Below are positions 23,456 to 33,723 of a stretch of 64,000 bases of DNA, one piece after another. The DNA is from Flavobacterium crassostreae (GTDB taxonomy: Bacteria; Bacteroidota; Bacteroidia; Flavobacteriales; Flavobacteriaceae): positions 1,612,001 through 1,676,000 of the forward strand of contig NZ_CP017688.1 of the NCBI RefSeq assembly GCF_001831475.1, given 5' to 3'. The notes beneath the pieces are model-generated. The model was not told where the DNA came from, searched no databases, and was given only the letters and a program-made list of their open reading frames with translations. Position numbers and translations under genes: made by a program. Every line of letters begins with the position of its first letter. Position 1 is the first letter of the stretch.

Positions 23456-26400
23456 TTATATGTTATTAAATGTAAATCTTTTGATAAATGAATTATGCTT
23501 TCTAAATATAGAAACATCTATTTCTAATATTTTTTTATTGGAATTTTGCAATGTCATTTTTAATTCTGTTTTTCTACTTTTTAATTTATCATCTTTACTT
23601 CCTCCAAGTGAGGGTGGAGGACTAACATAATGATCTAATGTTTCAAAATCTATAGTTTCTATGCCTAAAAAAGACTCAAATGAACCCATTAAATCTTTAA
23701 ATTTTCCCATAGGTAATGCTAATAAAAACATGATTGCTAAAATTTCTTTCTCTTCGATATCTTCATTATAATCAAAATCTTCATGGGTTTTTACTATCCT
23801 ATAAATATTTACAAAACGTTTTATAGCTCTTGGGTTATTACCGATGATTTCAGTTAAGCTTTTAATTTGTTCAATTTCCTCATCAGTTATATCTAAAGCT
23901 TTAATTTGTTCTTCATTTATAATTGGTACTATTTTAGGAGTAGAAGAGATATTTAAAGTTTTAGTGATTTTTTGATTATCATTGTCGTCATATTCAACTA
24001 TTTCTATATTTACAGAATCTGGACTGACACTGTTATCTTGTTCTTTATCTTTGTTTATTATACCTAAATTTTGTTTTGTTTTTGCTAATTTCTCAATCAT
24101 ATTTTTGATGCTATTGTCGTCGGCATCTTTCAAATGAAAAGGTACTTGAAATATTTTTTCTAAATAATTAGATGGAGAAATTGCTTCTTCGTTATCACTA
24201 TTTTTATTAAATAATTTTTTATATTTCTTTCGTAAAGCTGTCTTTACCCATCTAGGGTCAACCCCAACTACAACAACGAAAAGCGGAAATGCCATTAATA
24301 AATTAACTGCTTCCAAAACTTCAACTACTCGGTCTTCGGGACAACGGTCTAAGTCATCTATATAAAGAATGATTCGTTCAAGTGGTTTCTCAAACATTGC
24401 TTTAAATTCTTCATTTCCTTTATTTTCTGTAGCTTCTATATTGTGGTCAGTTAGTAAGCCACTGAGTACTTCAAAATCTTTCCTTATGATAGAGACTATT
24501 CCTAAGTGTTTTTTATAATCTTCACTATTCGCTCTTTTTTCAATAAATGTGAATAGGGCTTCTGTTGACAGTGCGTGTTCTATTTTAAATTCAATTCTGA
24601 TCTTTGTACTCTGTGTTTCAATTATTTGTTGGGTAATATTATTTATTTCCTCCTTACTATTTTCTATTTGTAGTATTAATGCTTTTTCTTTTTGATTAAA
24701 TTCAAATAGAGCATTTTCTTTTTCGGTTTCATAATCATTTTTTATTTTCCAAAAGGAAGCAAATATCGGTTGTAATTTTTTGTAAGTATCAACTATCTTA
24801 ACATACAATGTTCCTAAAATTGTTACAATAGCCCAGGTTTTAGGAGAAAATGTAAAGTCTCCATAAGTGATATAAAAAATAAAAGTTATTACAATAGCTG
24901 ATGAAAAAAACATAATTAAAAGTATACCTATTAACCATTTTAAATTAGATTTCCATTTACCAGATTTGAAAAAAGATCTAAAAAATGTTTGCTTAGATTT
25001 TAACTGATTGTATAATTCTTCAGGGCTACTCCAATACTCTTTAGGGACTATTTTGCTGAATTTTTCTTTAGTTTCAATGAATGATTTATTGCTATCTAAA
25101 GCATCTTGAATTTTGCTTTCAACATTATATTTATCATTAATATTTTTAATAATGTTAATCAATGTCATTTTTTCAATTTCATCGATTTTGTTTTTTAATT
25201 CTTTTTCAACTTTTCTTTTATCCTTATATAAACAAAATAGTTTTTTTCTTACATCCTTTTTTTGTTTTTCAAGTTCTCTTAATTCATCCTTGGAAATATT
25301 AAGATTTTGAGTCAGTTTTATTGCAATTTCTTTTTTATAAGTTTTTGCTAAATTGTCGCCACTTATGTATTCATGCAAACCTTCAAAAATTCTGGTGACA
25401 ATGCTTGCCCAAAGATTGGCATCCATATATGACCAAGCATTAAAGTGCACGTGAGTGATTCCTTCACAAAAGGCTTCCTGAGGATTGTTTTCAGATAATT
25501 TTTGAATATCTTCCTTTAGTTTTTGCATAAAAAAACTTTTGCCAGAGCCTCATTTTCCTAATAAAGCAATAGCTAGTGGTGGGGTAAAACTTTTAGCTCC
25601 AATCACACGGGCAAAAGCTTCAACATCTTTTTTAATATCTAAGTGGTCTTCCCCTATTTCAGAATCGCATAGCAATCCGGGTATTGTAGTGATATTAGGT
25701 TTTAATTGGTTTGATTGTAATTCAGAATTTAAGACAGAAAGTGCATCACCTAATTTTTTAACATCTTTAGATTCAACTTTGGCAAATATCTTTTTTAAAA
25801 CAGATTTACTCGGTTCAACAATTATAGACCTGAAATTTGATATTTCTGAAATTTTGATATCTATATTCTGATTCTTTATTATCCAAGCAACATCAAATTT
25901 ATTACGACGATTTAAAGACTCAGTTACAATTCCTATTTCTTTTACTTTTAAATAAGCTTCATTATTATTTGTTAAAATCGATTTACTAATTAAAATGTCG
26001 CCAATACTAATTTTATTAGTTATTGCTAAATATTCTTTATTGCTAAATATTACTTCCGAGAAACCCTCATTAAATGGCTTACTGGATTTATTTTTATTGT
26101 CTGAATTGGAATCTAAAAGGTAAAAATTAGCATTAGTATTGTCTACAATATTTGAGACTAATTGGTGATGTTTTTTGTCTTTAAACTGGATGTTTTCAAT
26201 TTCTTTTTCTCTTTCCAAACGTAAAGCTACTTTCTCTTTTCTTTTTTCTTCGCCTACTTCTTTTGAAGCTTCCTTTTTCCCTCTGTCTCCAGCAAACTGA
26301 CCGCACAAGATATTATAAACATCATCAGAAATTTTAGTATTTGGATTTGATTCAATGTTAATTCCTTTGTCTTTAAGATAGTCAACAGCTCTATCTAATG

Positions 26401-26620
26401 AAATGTTTAACTCTCTTAAAACTTTATTTATCCTAATAACTTTCTTGTTTTCCATTTCAAATTGTTCTTTTAGAATATTATATTCTATTTCAGAAAGTAT
26501 AGTGTTCGGATTAGAATCTATGGTAAACCCTTTAGATTAAAGAAAGACAACAGCTTTTTCTAATGAGATATTAAATTCCCTTAAAACTTTACTAATTCTA
26601 GTAATTTTAACTTCAGACAT
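23456..26620 (-). pseudogene. KAP-family P-loop NTPase with IF2-N-like N-terminal repeats; two in-frame stops
   Basis: One frame from the ATG at 26618-26620 to the stop at 23456. Two copies of an IF2-N-like motif (ITRISKVLREFNISLEKAV; IRINKVLRELNISLDRAVDYLKDKG) are followed by a charged linker (KEVGEEKRKEKVALRLERE) as in Bacteroidota IF-2. Then comes a KAP NTPase: Walker A GK*GSGKS, a transmembrane hairpin (LIGILLIMFFSSAIVITFIF...WAIVTILGTLY) within the ATPase as usual for KAP, and Walker B ILYIDDLDRCPEDRVVEVLEAV. Stops: TAA at 26537-26539, where the second repeat has an aligned Lys codon two residues later, and TGA at 25550-25552, replacing the Trp of Walker A. KAP ATPases are membrane-associated and frequent in defence islands. 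As it stands, no ATP-binding full-length product can be made. Confidence 0.8.
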
Positions 26621-26794
26621 CAAATCCTTTTTTATCGATTTTTTAATATAAATTCAATTATTAAACCTCCGAACCATTTTATTTAAAGCACCTTTTTAAT
26701 CTACGGAGTTATTTAATACAATTAACATCATTTAGAAATACCAATATCTCTAATATATTGATGTCAATTCTTATTGGTCTCAAAATATTAATGA

Positions 26795-28384
26795 TTATAG
26801 CTTTCCGAAATTCTCCATAATTCTCCCTTGCAATTCATTCCCTTTGGTAAACTGTTCTTGTAGTTGTGCTTTTAATCCTGTTATTTTATCTTCAAACAAA
26901 ATACCATCATCTTCTACTTCTTCGGTGCCCACATAAATACCGGGTGTCAATTTGTAGTCTTGTTGTTGTACTTCGGCTAAAGTTGCAGCATAAGAGTAAC
27001 CATCGGTGTTTTCATAAATGCTATTTATGTTTCTCCAAGCATGGTAGGTTTCGGCAACTTTATCGATGTCGGCATCAGTAAAAACACGCAGTTTACGGCT
27101 TTCCATGGTTCTCATTTTACTGGTATCAATAAATAGGATTTCATTAGTTCGTTCGCGGTGAACGCCATCTTTTCCATCACGGTTTTTACTTAAAATAAAG
27201 ATACATGCAGGAATTCCTGTGGTTAGGAATAATTTATCTGGTAAACGCACAATGCAATCAATCATTTGGTTGTTGACCATATATTCTCGTACGTTTTTCT
27301 CTCCTTTGTTGTTTGAGGTCATGGCGCCATTTGCCATTACTACTGAGGCTGTTCCTGTATTGCTTAAATGACTCCAAAAGGTTTGCATCCACATGTAGTT
27401 AGCACTACCGTCTGTGGTAAATTCTTCTTTGGGGCCAAAAAGACGAGGATCATTTTCAGGTAAATCTTCGGGATGCCATTGGCTGACGTTAAACGGCGGG
27501 TTAACAATGATAAAGTCGGCTTTTAAGTCTGGGAATTTATCGTTTAGCAAAGATTCTCCCAAACGGACATCAAAAGATAAATCACGTAAGGCTAAGTTCA
27601 TTTTACATAAACGCAAAGTACCATCATAACGCTCTTGTCCGTAGATAGAGATATTCTTTTTGTCACCACCATGAGATTCCAAGAATTTCAAGGATTGTAC
27701 AAACATTCCACCTGAACCACAGGCTGCGTCAAATATTTTACCTTGGTAAGGTTCGATTATTTCGACCATCAATCGCACGATACTTCCAGGTGTAAAGAAT
27801 TGTCCCGCACCAGAACCTTCGGCAATGGCGAACTTACCTATGTAATATTCATACACACGACCCAAAATATCACTTTCGGGGTTTTCTTTTTGAGAGAGTT
27901 TCGGGTTAGAAAGTAAGTTGATCAATCCACCTACTTGTTTTGGGGATAATTGACTTTTTACAAAAAGTCGGGGTAAGATTCCTTTTAAATCAGGACGGAA
28001 TAATGCCAGTGTATTATCTAACACATCAAATGCATCATCAATGATTACTTTGATGTTGTCTTGCTCTGCATTTTCTTTTAGATATTGCCAAGTAGCTTCT
28101 TTGGGAATAATATAGATGTTTTTAGATAGATACTCGTCGGCGTCTTCTAAAACGTAATTGATTTCGTCTTGGTCTTGGGTATAATAACCTGAGGTTTTGT
28201 CTTGCACTAAATCCAGTAATTCTTCTTTTCGAATCTCATATCGTTCAGACATGTGTTTCAAGAAAATTAATGGAAGGATATAGTCTTTGTATTGATTTTC
28301 AGCGACTGCGCCACGTAGTTCGTTAGCAGCTTTCCATAATTCTTGTTCAAAATTGACATCTGCTTTTATAGGAGTCTTTGACAT
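26795..28384 (-). CDS. hsdM: type I restriction-modification methyltransferase subunit M
   Basis: 529 residues, normal length. HsdM_N helical domain (LWKAANELRGAVAENQYKDYILPLIFLKHMSERYE) then the N6-adenine methylase: GQFFTPGSIVRLMVEI, FDAACGSGGMFVQS (AdoMet site) and FIIVNPPFNVSQWH (catalytic NPPF). With the intact HsdS it should methylate adenine at the target site. First gene of the minus-strand restriction region; the KAP gene begins about 170 nt downstream. The 28385-28617 stretch upstream probably holds its promoter; I see no clear box. Confidence 0.95.
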   Translation of the reverse strand: MSKTPIKADVNFEQELWKAANELRGAVAENQYKDYILPLIFLKHMSERYEIRKEELLDLVQDKTSGYYTQDQDEINYVLEDADEYLSKNIYIIPKEATWQYLKENAEQDNIKVIIDDAFDVLDNTLALFRPDLKGILPRLFVKSQLSPKQVGGLINLLSNPKLSQKENPESDILGRVYEYYIGKFAIAEGSGAGQFFTPGSIVRLMVEIIEPYQGKIFDAACGSGGMFVQSLKFLESHGGDKKNISIYGQERYDGTLRLCKMNLALRDLSFDVRLGESLLNDKFPDLKADFIIVNPPFNVSQWHPEDLPENDPRLFGPKEEFTTDGSANYMWMQTFWSHLSNTGTASVVMANGAMTSNNKGEKNVREYMVNNQMIDCIVRLPDKLFLTTGIPACIFILSKNRDGKDGVHRERTNEILFIDTSKMRTMESRKLRVFTDADIDKVAETYHAWRNINSIYENTDGYSYAATLAEVQQQDYKLTPGIYVGTEEVEDDGILFEDKITGLKAQLQEQFTKGNELQGRIMENFGKL

Positions 28385-28617
28385 TATTTGTTTAAATGAT
28401 TATAGCAATAGTATTTCGCTAAGGTATTAAAAAATACTTCTTAGAAAATGTGGGAAACCGTATAGGATAAATTATTTCAGATAGATTGAATACCGTTGAT
28501 TTGTTTTAATTGAAAGTTGTAAATAAACGGCATTTTGAAGGATTGTACCATACCCACTTTTAGTGATATTGAAAAGTACTCTACATAGGGCAGGCAATAT
28601 TTTTTGTAATTATAAGA

Positions 28618-28920
28618 TTAACGACTCAATTTTATTTTTGTGTCTTTAATGACAGAAATCAATAATCCTATCGCAGTAATTACATCTACTATATTCCAAA
28701 TGGTTCTGCCCAAGGCGATCTTGATAAAAGGTTGAAATAAAAAGGCCAATGCAATATAGATAAACATCTCATTTTTTCTATTTCGTTTCATGACAGAATA
28801 AGCGAGATAACCAAATGCAACCATTGCCACAAAACGAACAAATTGGTAGAAGCCGTAAGGCATGTCTAAGAGACATGCCATTAATAAAATTGTTAAAACT
28901 ATTTTTATTGAACTATTCAA
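28618..28920 (-). CDS. small membrane protein (DUF6804-like)
   Basis: 100 residues with three or four hydrophobic helices (residues ~6-22, 25-43, 52-68, 75-91) and a basic loop (MKRNRKNEM). Overlaps the TerC gene by 8 nt at its 5' end, so it belongs to the same operon. Resembles the DUF6804 group of small membrane proteins; no function known to me. Confidence 0.6.
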   Translation of the reverse strand: MNSSIKIVLTILLMACLLDMPYGFYQFVRFVAMVAFGYLAYSVMKRNRKNEMFIYIALAFLFQPFIKIALGRTIWNIVDVITAIGLLISVIKDTKIKLSR

Positions 28921-29713
28921 CAGAAGAAGTTATACTTTTCTTTGGGAAATTTAGAAAGGAAGAAGTAATAATTGGGATAAAGAATATTGCAACTGTAAGA
29001 ACAGATATTCCAATATCAGCAGTATGGCTTCCTAAAAAAATACTTATTGAACTTTGGGGATAAAAATGCTCAAACAATGATAGCGTTAGTTTTAAACCCA
29101 ATATTGCAATTACAATGAATGCGGCTGTTTCAAGAAAATTGTATTTTTCCATAAGTTTAACAAACCATTGCGCTATAAATCGCATAGCAAGAATACCAAT
29201 AAATACTCCAATACAAACTAATATGATATTTGGAGTAAATGCTACAGCTGCGAAAACATTATCAATTGAAAAAGCCATATCCATTAATTCTACTAGACAA
29301 ACTGTTGCCCAAAATGTACCTAATGAGCCAACTGTTAATTTATATAGCCAGTTACTTTCTTTGTCTAGTGTATCATCATCTGTAGATACGGTTTGTTTGC
29401 TTTTCCAGTAGTCATAAACTAAATATAATAAATAGATCCCGCCCAAAGGTTTAAGCCACCAGATTGTTATTAGAAACGAAGCGAAAATCATTGCTAATCC
29501 TCTAAAAAAATAAGCTCCCCAAATTCCATATTTTAATGCTTTGTCTCTTTGTTTTTGAGGTAGATCCATAACCATTGTAGCCAAAACGGCTGCGTTGTCC
29601 ACCGATAATAAGCTTTCTATAATTATTAAATTACCTATTATTGCTAGTGATGCGCCTGGATGACTGATAATGTCTTGCCAAAGTGTACTAATGTGAAAAA
29701 TTAATTCATTCAT
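28913..29713 (-). CDS. TerC-family integral membrane protein
   Basis: 266 residues, about seven membrane helices. ESLLSVDNAAVLATMVMDLP and MDMAFSIDNVFAAVAF are the paired TerC signatures with membrane acidic residues. TerC-family proteins are linked to tellurite resistance and metal ion (Mn) export. It lies 29 nt downstream of the kinase gene in the same orientation, which fits the known association of TerC with TerY-P triads. Confidence 0.9.
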   Translation of the reverse strand: MNELIFHISTLWQDIISHPGASLAIIGNLIIIESLLSVDNAAVLATMVMDLPQKQRDKALKYGIWGAYFFRGLAMIFASFLITIWWLKPLGGIYLLYLVYDYWKSKQTVSTDDDTLDKESNWLYKLTVGSLGTFWATVCLVELMDMAFSIDNVFAAVAFTPNIILVCIGVFIGILAMRFIAQWFVKLMEKYNFLETAAFIVIAILGLKLTLSLFEHFYPQSSISIFLGSHTADIGISVLTVAIFFIPIITSSFLNFPKKSITSSVE

Positions 29714-29742
29714 TTTATATTTATTTAAGGTTATTTATTTAC

Positions 29743-31254
29743 TTATTTATTTGCCATTGTTATTACTACAACTCTTCCGCCATCTTCTTTTGATAATAGA
29801 AGTTTTTTTCCATCGGTTAATTCTACCATGGATCCGATTGGGATTTCTTTATTTTCGGTTACGTCTTTTAATGATGTTAATTTTTGATTTACTAAGACCC
29901 ATTTGTTGTTGTGAAAGGTGAAATAGCCCACTGGAACTTTTTGGTCAGGGGTAATTTTTTCATTTCTTGTAATATTTCGATTTACGTGCCACTGAAAAAG
30001 ATATTGATCTTTATAAACCATTAGTCTATGATTTTCAGGTTTCCATACGGATTCTTTAAATTGATAGTAAAGGTCTAAGATGGGCAGAGTGCCTTTATGA
30101 GCCGTACCACAAAATGGGCATTTAGGGGTATTTGTGTTATCAAATACATACCATTTTTGTTCACAAGAAACATTATGGCATTTCTGCATTAAATCGGTTG
30201 TTTTTAATAAAGCAATTTCCCACTCATCTGCTGTTGGCCTTTGCATTGGGTTGTGCAATCCGTCTATAAAAACTTTGTCAAATAAGGTCTTTAGATAGGG
30301 GCCAGTAACCGAATAAGGAAGTTTGTTAATATCTGCCCATGGCAAATCCCATTTTGAGCCTTGAGCAAGTTTAGGTCTGTTTGTCTTATCTGTTGGATGT
30401 TCTATAAACATTGCTTTTTCGCCCATCGATAGCAAATCATCTTTTTCAGTATCAAGATCATGCACTTTGCCTCCTTTTAAGGGATGTCTGTGCAACAAAA
30501 ACATGTAAATAAGTACAGGTAAAGCGTGTAAATCAGTCAGCCTATTAGGTAATTTCCTATTTGAATCTGTCTTGTTTAAATGTTTACTAGAAAGTACTTC
30601 CGGAGCAATAAATTCGGCTGTTCCAATCACTTCAGCGGCAAACATTCCAGGAACTACGAGACCATCTAAGTCAATTATACATGCCGATTTTTCAACAGGA
30701 TCAATAAGCACGTTATTATAGGATAAGTCAGAATGTGCTAGTCCCATGGCGTGCATTTTTTTAACTCCACGAGTTAAATTCACACATACCTGGAAGTAGC
30801 TTAACCAATCCCCTAATTCTGAATTTGCAACTTTCAATGGAAATTGAGGGTTCCTAAATTTTGCACCAGCAAACCATTTTCCGTTTTTTTCTTTTCCTTG
30901 AATTAAATCACTTGTTTCATATCCTTTTTTGAAGAAAAATTTAGAATTATATATGGGAACAATGACACCAATAAATCCATTATGCTCGATCACATCTGTT
31001 GGCCATCGAAACACTTCATTTAAATAGTAGTCGCCAGCTTCTTTTTTTTGAATTTGTGGCAAATAATGATTTGTTATTTTTTGTAACCTTTCTTTTTGAT
31101 TAAAATCTAATTTATCTCTAAAAATGGCCACAACGTATTTTTTATCAGGGCTAAAAAAAACATCTTTCACACCACCACGCATCGGTTCACCATTATCTAT
31201 ATATTGATAAGATTTCGAAGAATCATTAATCGATTTTACAGTAATTGTTTTCAT
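29743..31254 (-). CDS. protein kinase-like component of the TerY-P triad
   Basis: 503 residues. A protein kinase fold with catalytic loop HSDLSYNNVLID (Asp and Asn present) and DLDG in place of DFG; followed by the SKHLNKTDSNRKLPNRLTDLHALPVLIYM region. The C-terminal part has two zinc-ribbon-like Cys pairs (CHNVSC and CPFCG) and a beta-rich end. In TerY-P systems kinase, PP2C phosphatase and a VWA protein form a phosphorylation switch. The stop of the phosphatase gene is 3 nt upstream. The kinase is large with unusual motifs but retains the catalytic residues. Confidence 0.85.
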   Translation of the reverse strand: MKTITVKSINDSSKSYQYIDNGEPMRGGVKDVFFSPDKKYVVAIFRDKLDFNQKERLQKITNHYLPQIQKKEAGDYYLNEVFRWPTDVIEHNGFIGVIVPIYNSKFFFKKGYETSDLIQGKEKNGKWFAGAKFRNPQFPLKVANSELGDWLSYFQVCVNLTRGVKKMHAMGLAHSDLSYNNVLIDPVEKSACIIDLDGLVVPGMFAAEVIGTAEFIAPEVLSSKHLNKTDSNRKLPNRLTDLHALPVLIYMFLLHRHPLKGGKVHDLDTEKDDLLSMGEKAMFIEHPTDKTNRPKLAQGSKWDLPWADINKLPYSVTGPYLKTLFDKVFIDGLHNPMQRPTADEWEIALLKTTDLMQKCHNVSCEQKWYVFDNTNTPKCPFCGTAHKGTLPILDLYYQFKESVWKPENHRLMVYKDQYLFQWHVNRNITRNEKITPDQKVPVGYFTFHNNKWVLVNQKLTSLKDVTENKEIPIGSMVELTDGKKLLLSKEDGGRVVVITMANK

Positions 31255-31257
31255 AGT

Positions 31258-32667
31258 TTAATAGATTATTGCAAGTGTTCTGTCATCATGATTTCCTGGA
31301 TTCCAAAAGTCCATCCAATTTGAAAGTTGATTCGCTATATTGTCATTATCTCTGTTAAGATCTACCGATAACCCATCCTCGTTTTTACCTTGTAAATCTT
31401 CCAGGAATTCCTTCCATTTTTCTATTTTTTCTAAATTTGCTTCAACGACAAATTTCGGATCATAGATTCCGTCTGTCATTAGCATTAAATAGGAGAAATC
31501 ATCTACTAATTTGAATCCAAAACGTGTTTGAAGTTTATCGCTTTTAAATATTTCAGGCATTGTAATAAAGCGTGTTCCTCCACCAAATTCTCCAACATCT
31601 AACCAATTCATTAATTTAATTTCAGTTAAATCTGTATTTAATAATCCTATTGGGCAGTCACCAACTCCAAAGGTTAAAATGGCATAACCAAAATCATATT
31701 TTTTTATTAACGCAAAAATCAATGTGGAATGAAAATCTTTTAATGGTTTTTCTAATTTTATTGCGAATTTCTCTAATTCTTTATGAACAAACCATGCTGC
31801 TTTTGAAAGGTTATCATAGACAAAACGGCTTATTTTCTTTGAAGAATCTTCATCTGTTTGATTATTGTGTTGCAATAATGTTTCGCCAAATTCCTTTAAA
31901 AAATCAGAGGTGAAGTTTTCTTCAAAATAACTAATCGCTAAATCACAAGACATTTTTGAACCTTCTCTTGATAAACTGGCTGAACCAGCTCCATCGGAAA
32001 CTGCTAAAATACTCCACCCTGTATCGTTAATTTTTTTGAAAGCAAAATCATCATCTCTGAAAGAACCAACATTTGCGTGGCTTCTCCCTCTTTTGGAAGC
32101 TACAACTATCTTTTTGTCCAAGAAATCACTTGAAACTGCAACATTGTCCTCTTTCCAAAAAGGTGCTTTTTTGTCACTTTCAATATTTTTCCATAAAGAT
32201 TTAGGATCTGGATTGATTATAATGGTTATTATTTTTTCATTCAAATTAGAATCTTCGGCTTCGCCTTCTACTCTGAAAAGGAATTTTATTTTTAAATCTC
32301 CACTTATTAATGGATTTCCAAAAAGTAACTCTTCTTCATTATTAAATTCAAGGCCGGTTTCTTCCAAGTCTATAATTTCTGAATAAATAACATCTTTCCA
32401 ACCTAAGTTAATAAAGTCAAATTTCGCTTCATATTTTTTATCTACTGTACCGTTTGGTAATGATACTGATTGTATAATAATATCGTCAATTCGTGTTTTT
32501 AACGTCCAATTTGCCATAATCATTTTTTGATTTTCTTGAATTATTTGTACGGATTTAATATTCGTTTCATTAGAAATAAAATCATCAAAAAGAGACAATT
32601 TACTTGTTGCAACGTCAATTTTATTTTGGAATAAAAAAGCTTCAATATATTTTTTTGTTTCTTCCAT
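31258..32667 (-). CDS. PP2C-type phosphatase of the TerY-P triad
   Basis: 469 residues. An N-terminal ~170-residue extension, then the PP2C domain: RGRSHANVGSFRDDDFA (first metal Asp pair), ILAVSDGAGSASLSREGS, FGVGDCPIGL and MLMTDGIYDPKF, ending NHDDRTLAIIY. The DGxGS, GDG-like and DD-x-T elements indicate an active Mn/Mg-dependent Ser/Thr phosphatase. Packed between the VWA gene (3 nt) and the kinase gene (3 nt). Confidence 0.9.
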   Translation of the reverse strand: MEETKKYIEAFLFQNKIDVATSKLSLFDDFISNETNIKSVQIIQENQKMIMANWTLKTRIDDIIIQSVSLPNGTVDKKYEAKFDFINLGWKDVIYSEIIDLEETGLEFNNEEELLFGNPLISGDLKIKFLFRVEGEAEDSNLNEKIITIIINPDPKSLWKNIESDKKAPFWKEDNVAVSSDFLDKKIVVASKRGRSHANVGSFRDDDFAFKKINDTGWSILAVSDGAGSASLSREGSKMSCDLAISYFEENFTSDFLKEFGETLLQHNNQTDEDSSKKISRFVYDNLSKAAWFVHKELEKFAIKLEKPLKDFHSTLIFALIKKYDFGYAILTFGVGDCPIGLLNTDLTEIKLMNWLDVGEFGGGTRFITMPEIFKSDKLQTRFGFKLVDDFSYLMLMTDGIYDPKFVVEANLEKIEKWKEFLEDLQGKNEDGLSVDLNRDNDNIANQLSNWMDFWNPGNHDDRTLAIIY

Positions 32668-32670
32668 AAT

Positions 32671-33723
32671 TTATCCTTGTGTTCTATTTACATCAAATCC
32701 ACCATCACCATTACCGTAAGTTCCTTGATTTCCACACCAAGGACAGGTGCTCAATTCTTCTTCTCCTATACAATGAATTTTTCCACAAGAACAAACTGCG
32801 AATGCAATTTGATTACCACAACACGGGCAGGTTGGTCCACCAATTAATTCATCGGTATTTACTTTATTGGTAAAATTAGCGTTGTCTGCCAACTCAAAGT
32901 AAGAGTTGTCCACCTGATAGGCCCCAACTAATCTGTAGCTTTTAGTACCTAATTCGATACCGGCAAAACTTGAAGGAGCAATTGATTTGCGGTATTTCAT
33001 TAAATAGGGTCTTTTTGTATTTTGGCATTTCCCGTTGAGGACCACAAAATTATCATCTACAAATTGTCTGTTTGGCTCTGACTTGGTTAAATCTATTTTC
33101 GATAAAGTTTCACCATCTAATTTTGCCAATTCAAATCCGGTTGCATTATTTTCAACACTGATGCTACTTGTTTTAATAGAGTCTGTAACCCATTTGAAGA
33201 ACTCTTTATAGGATTGTACATTGGTATTTTTAAATTGTAAAACATTATCCGTTAATTCTCCCAAAAGTTTAGTATCTGTTTCATTACCAAAAGAGACCGC
33301 AATCATATTGGCTGTTTTTTGCCAGTTTTGTTTCCATTCATGAATAGCCGCTTTACTATCATCTGTTGGTACACCATCGGTAAACAGATATACAATAGGT
33401 TTCCAGTCGCCTTTAACTTCGTAAGTTGTCTTAACTATGTTCGTTCTTAATTCGTGCATTAAATGTCCCAAACCTTTACTTAAAGAGGTGCCACTTCCAA
33501 TAGGAAATTTAGGTGGATAAAAACTAACTATTTCTTGTAAAGGGACTAATGTTTTTGCTTGCCCTGCAAACACAATGATAGACACAAACACGGTTTCTAG
33601 TGCGTGTGGGTCGGTTTTTAAAGCTTGAATAATAGTAGCTAATCCTTCCTCAACTTGTTGAATAGGTTCGCCAACCATTGATTCTGAAATGTCTATCAGG
33701 AAATAAATAGGTAATCTTCTCAT
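32671..33723 (-). CDS. TerY-like von Willebrand factor A protein with zinc-ribbon C-terminus
   Basis: 350 residues. VWA domain with intact MIDAS: FLIDISESMVG (DxSxS), GSGTSLSKGL (T) and YLFTDGVPTDD (D). The C-terminal part has three Cys-rich zinc-ribbon motifs (CPCCGNQ, CSCGKIHC, CPWCGNQG) as in TerY-C proteins. It is the likely metal-dependent scaffold that brings kinase and phosphatase together. Overlaps the macrodomain gene by 4 nt. Confidence 0.9.
   Translation of the reverse strand: MRRLPIYFLIDISESMVGEPIQQVEEGLATIIQALKTDPHALETVFVSIIVFAGQAKTLVPLQEIVSFYPPKFPIGSGTSLSKGLGHLMHELRTNIVKTTYEVKGDWKPIVYLFTDGVPTDDSKAAIHEWKQNWQKTANMIAVSFGNETDTKLLGELTDNVLQFKNTNVQSYKEFFKWVTDSIKTSSISVENNATGFELAKLDGETLSKIDLTKSEPNRQFVDDNFVVLNGKCQNTKRPYLMKYRKSIAPSSFAGIELGTKSYRLVGAYQVDNSYFELADNANFTNKVNTDELIGGPTCPCCGNQIAFAVCSCGKIHCIGEEELSTCPWCGNQGTYGNGDGGFDVNRTQG

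Noticed and set aside
25550..25552. TGA read as Trp or selenocysteine in the KAP Walker A
   Set aside because: No selenocysteine-type hairpin evident, the residue is Trp in the family, other genes use TGA as a stop (for example the ATGA overlaps), and a second nonsense codon (TAA) is present in the same gene.
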